Source: UBA1715 sp045600045
Lineage (GTDB): Bacteria; Bacteroidota; Bacteroidia; Bacteroidales; UBA1715
Assembly: GCA_045600045.1 (NCBI GenBank)
Contig: JAZRXD010000096.1
Coordinates: 1-24,338, forward strand
Length of the DNA: 24,338 nt
Direction: 5' to 3'
In this document: in pieces, positions 23,349 through 24,338 of the stretch
Layout of the letters: each line of letters starts with the position of its first letter
Numbering within the stretch: the first letter of the stretch is position 1
Translations under genes and position numbers: made by a program
Notes under the pieces: generated by a model
Database searches by the model: none
Seen by the model: only the letters and a program-made list of their open reading frames with translations
Told to the model about the DNA's origin: nothing

Positions 23349-24338
23349 CTATAGAGATTGTTCCGTTGCTTCTTCCTGACGTTTGAAGTCTTTCACTAAT
23401 TCAATGAAAATTAAAACAATGAAAGTGAAAATAAATGTCGCAACAGTTGAAATTCCGACAATGATTGAGCGTTTAGGTTTCGCTTTTTTATCGGATTTGA
23501 TAGCCTTGTTTACAACATAGTAGTGTGTAAGTATTTGCTCGGCATCAACTTTTGCTTCTTTGTATTTTTGGTTCAGTGCACTTAATTGTTCGCTTTCAAA
23601 TTCCAAAAAGTCACGCAACGAAACGTAAGCAGAACCATATTTTGCAAGTGTATCAAGTTGTTCTTTAATACGTTCTGCTCCTTTTGTGTTTCCTGATGCA
23701 ACAGCTTGCGCATATGCTTCGTTCACAACTTCTGATTGTGATTCGTAGTCGTAAATACCTTTTTCCATAATGCCACGCAACGAATCTTTGAATATGCTGA
23801 TTTGTTCTTCTTTTGCTTTGTATTCATATTCAACGATTTTCAAAGCTTCCGATGCACGTTTGTGTTCCATTTGGTTCATAACGGTATCGATTAATGTAGC
23901 TATGTCGTTTGCTAATAGAGCTGCCGTGTCGGGATTTGCGTCAAGAACGGAAATTTCTACGGCCATATATTCGGTACGTTTGTATGAAATACGTTTTTGA
24001 TATTTTTTCAGCATTTTGTCGTTTGGATATTTCACATTTGCCGAGTCTATGTCGTAGTGTTGCCACAAATCGTATTTCTTGATTATTTTATTGCGGAGTT
24101 CGTCGCTGTTCAATACTTGTAGGATTTGTTCGGTTTCTTTGTCTTCACCATACATTGATTCTTTTTTTGCTGCGTCTTTCGTTGCAATCAATTCTTGAGA
24201 AATCGACAATGATGGTGCTGGATAGATTACTACTGACGAACGGTAGAGTGGTGTTATTAGTAACGAAACGACAATTGCAGCAACTGCACCAATCAATGTG
24301 GTGATGATTAAAGGTTTTTTGTACTGAAAAACTTTAAA
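23349..24338 (-). CDS. Wzz-like polysaccharide chain-length determinant (N-terminus cut by window edge)
   Basis: 329 residues are visible. The frame stays open through the right edge (FKVFQYKKPLIITTLIGAVAAIVVSLLITPLYRSSVVIYP), so the true start lies outside and the TTG at 24296 is not the start. The N-terminal membrane helix followed by PLYRSSVVIYPAPS is the Wzz signature; the middle third is rich in coiled-coil-like segments (ASEALKIVEYEYKAKEEQISIFKDS); a second helix (IIVGISTVATFIFTFIVLIFIEL) sits near the C-terminus. These inner-membrane proteins set the length of O-antigen, capsule or exopolysaccharide chains. It is the first visible gene of the wzz-ligase-comB-tex run. Confidence 0.88.
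   Translation of the reverse strand, partial: FKVFQYKKPLIITTLIGAVAAIVVSLLITPLYRSSVVIYPAPSLSISQELIATKDAAKKESMYGEDKETEQILQVLNSDELRNKIIKKYDLWQHYDIDSANVKYPNDKMLKKYQKRISYKRTEYMAVEISVLDANPDTAALLANDIATLIDTVMNQMEHKRASEALKIVEYEYKAKEEQISIFKDSLRGIMEKGIYDYESQSEVVNEAYAQAVASGNTKGAERIKEQLDTLAKYGSAYVSLRDFLEFESEQLSALNQKYKEAKVDAEQILTHYYVVNKAIKSDKKAKPKRSIIVGISTVATFIFTFIVLIFIELVKDFKRQEEATEQSL

Overview
This window comes from a low-GC member of the Bacteroidota, most likely Bacteroidales. The evidence is the gene content: an MMPL/acyltransferase/methyltransferase fusion protein, a Bacteroidetes-type RNA polymerase omega subunit beside bamD, a DUF4143 ATPase, and a Wzz/O-antigen ligase operon. Several genes also have TAnnTTTG-type promoter boxes, and Shine-Dalgarno sequences are absent. 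I cannot name the genus. Both ends cut genes: a PAP2 phosphatase at the left and a Wzz-like chain-length protein at the right.

Layout. (1) 1-4020, minus strand: a trifunctional MMPL transporter/lysophospholipid acyltransferase/methyltransferase-like protein, translationally coupled (ATGA) to a periplasmic PAP2 phosphatase; a lipid export and modification unit. (2) 4021-8144, plus strand, AT-rich accessory block: a promoter, a strongly folded RNA element (4188-4344), a terminator-like hairpin, a 13-bp hairpin touching the start codon, an EcoRI-family adenine methyltransferase, and a DUF262-HNH nuclease. After these come a hairpin-bearing intergenic region, an array of five 33-bp-spaced repeats, and a DUF4143 ATPase. 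The methyltransferase-nuclease pair looks like a restriction-modification or defence module, and its RNA leader is the most interesting part of the window. (3) 8158-13595, minus strand, core metabolism and envelope: bamD-rpoZ-coaBC, then mdh with its own promoter and terminator, then argF coupled to a CPBP membrane protease. (4) 13869-19054, plus strand: gyrB-dnaN, a terminator, then a DnaQ-like exonuclease, a degenerate FAH-fold protein and a DUF2461 protein. (5) 19048-24338, minus strand: wzz, an O-antigen ligase/polymerase, comB and tex, packed as an operon and converging on the DUF2461 gene with a 7-bp overlap.

The housekeeping regions look intact. Points needing a second look are the RNA element and its alternative pairings, the R-M-like pair, the phased repeat array before the ATPase, the FAH-like protein that has lost its metal ligands, and the CoaC domain with Ser in place of the catalytic Cys. 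All assignments rest on reading motifs by eye; no database search was possible.
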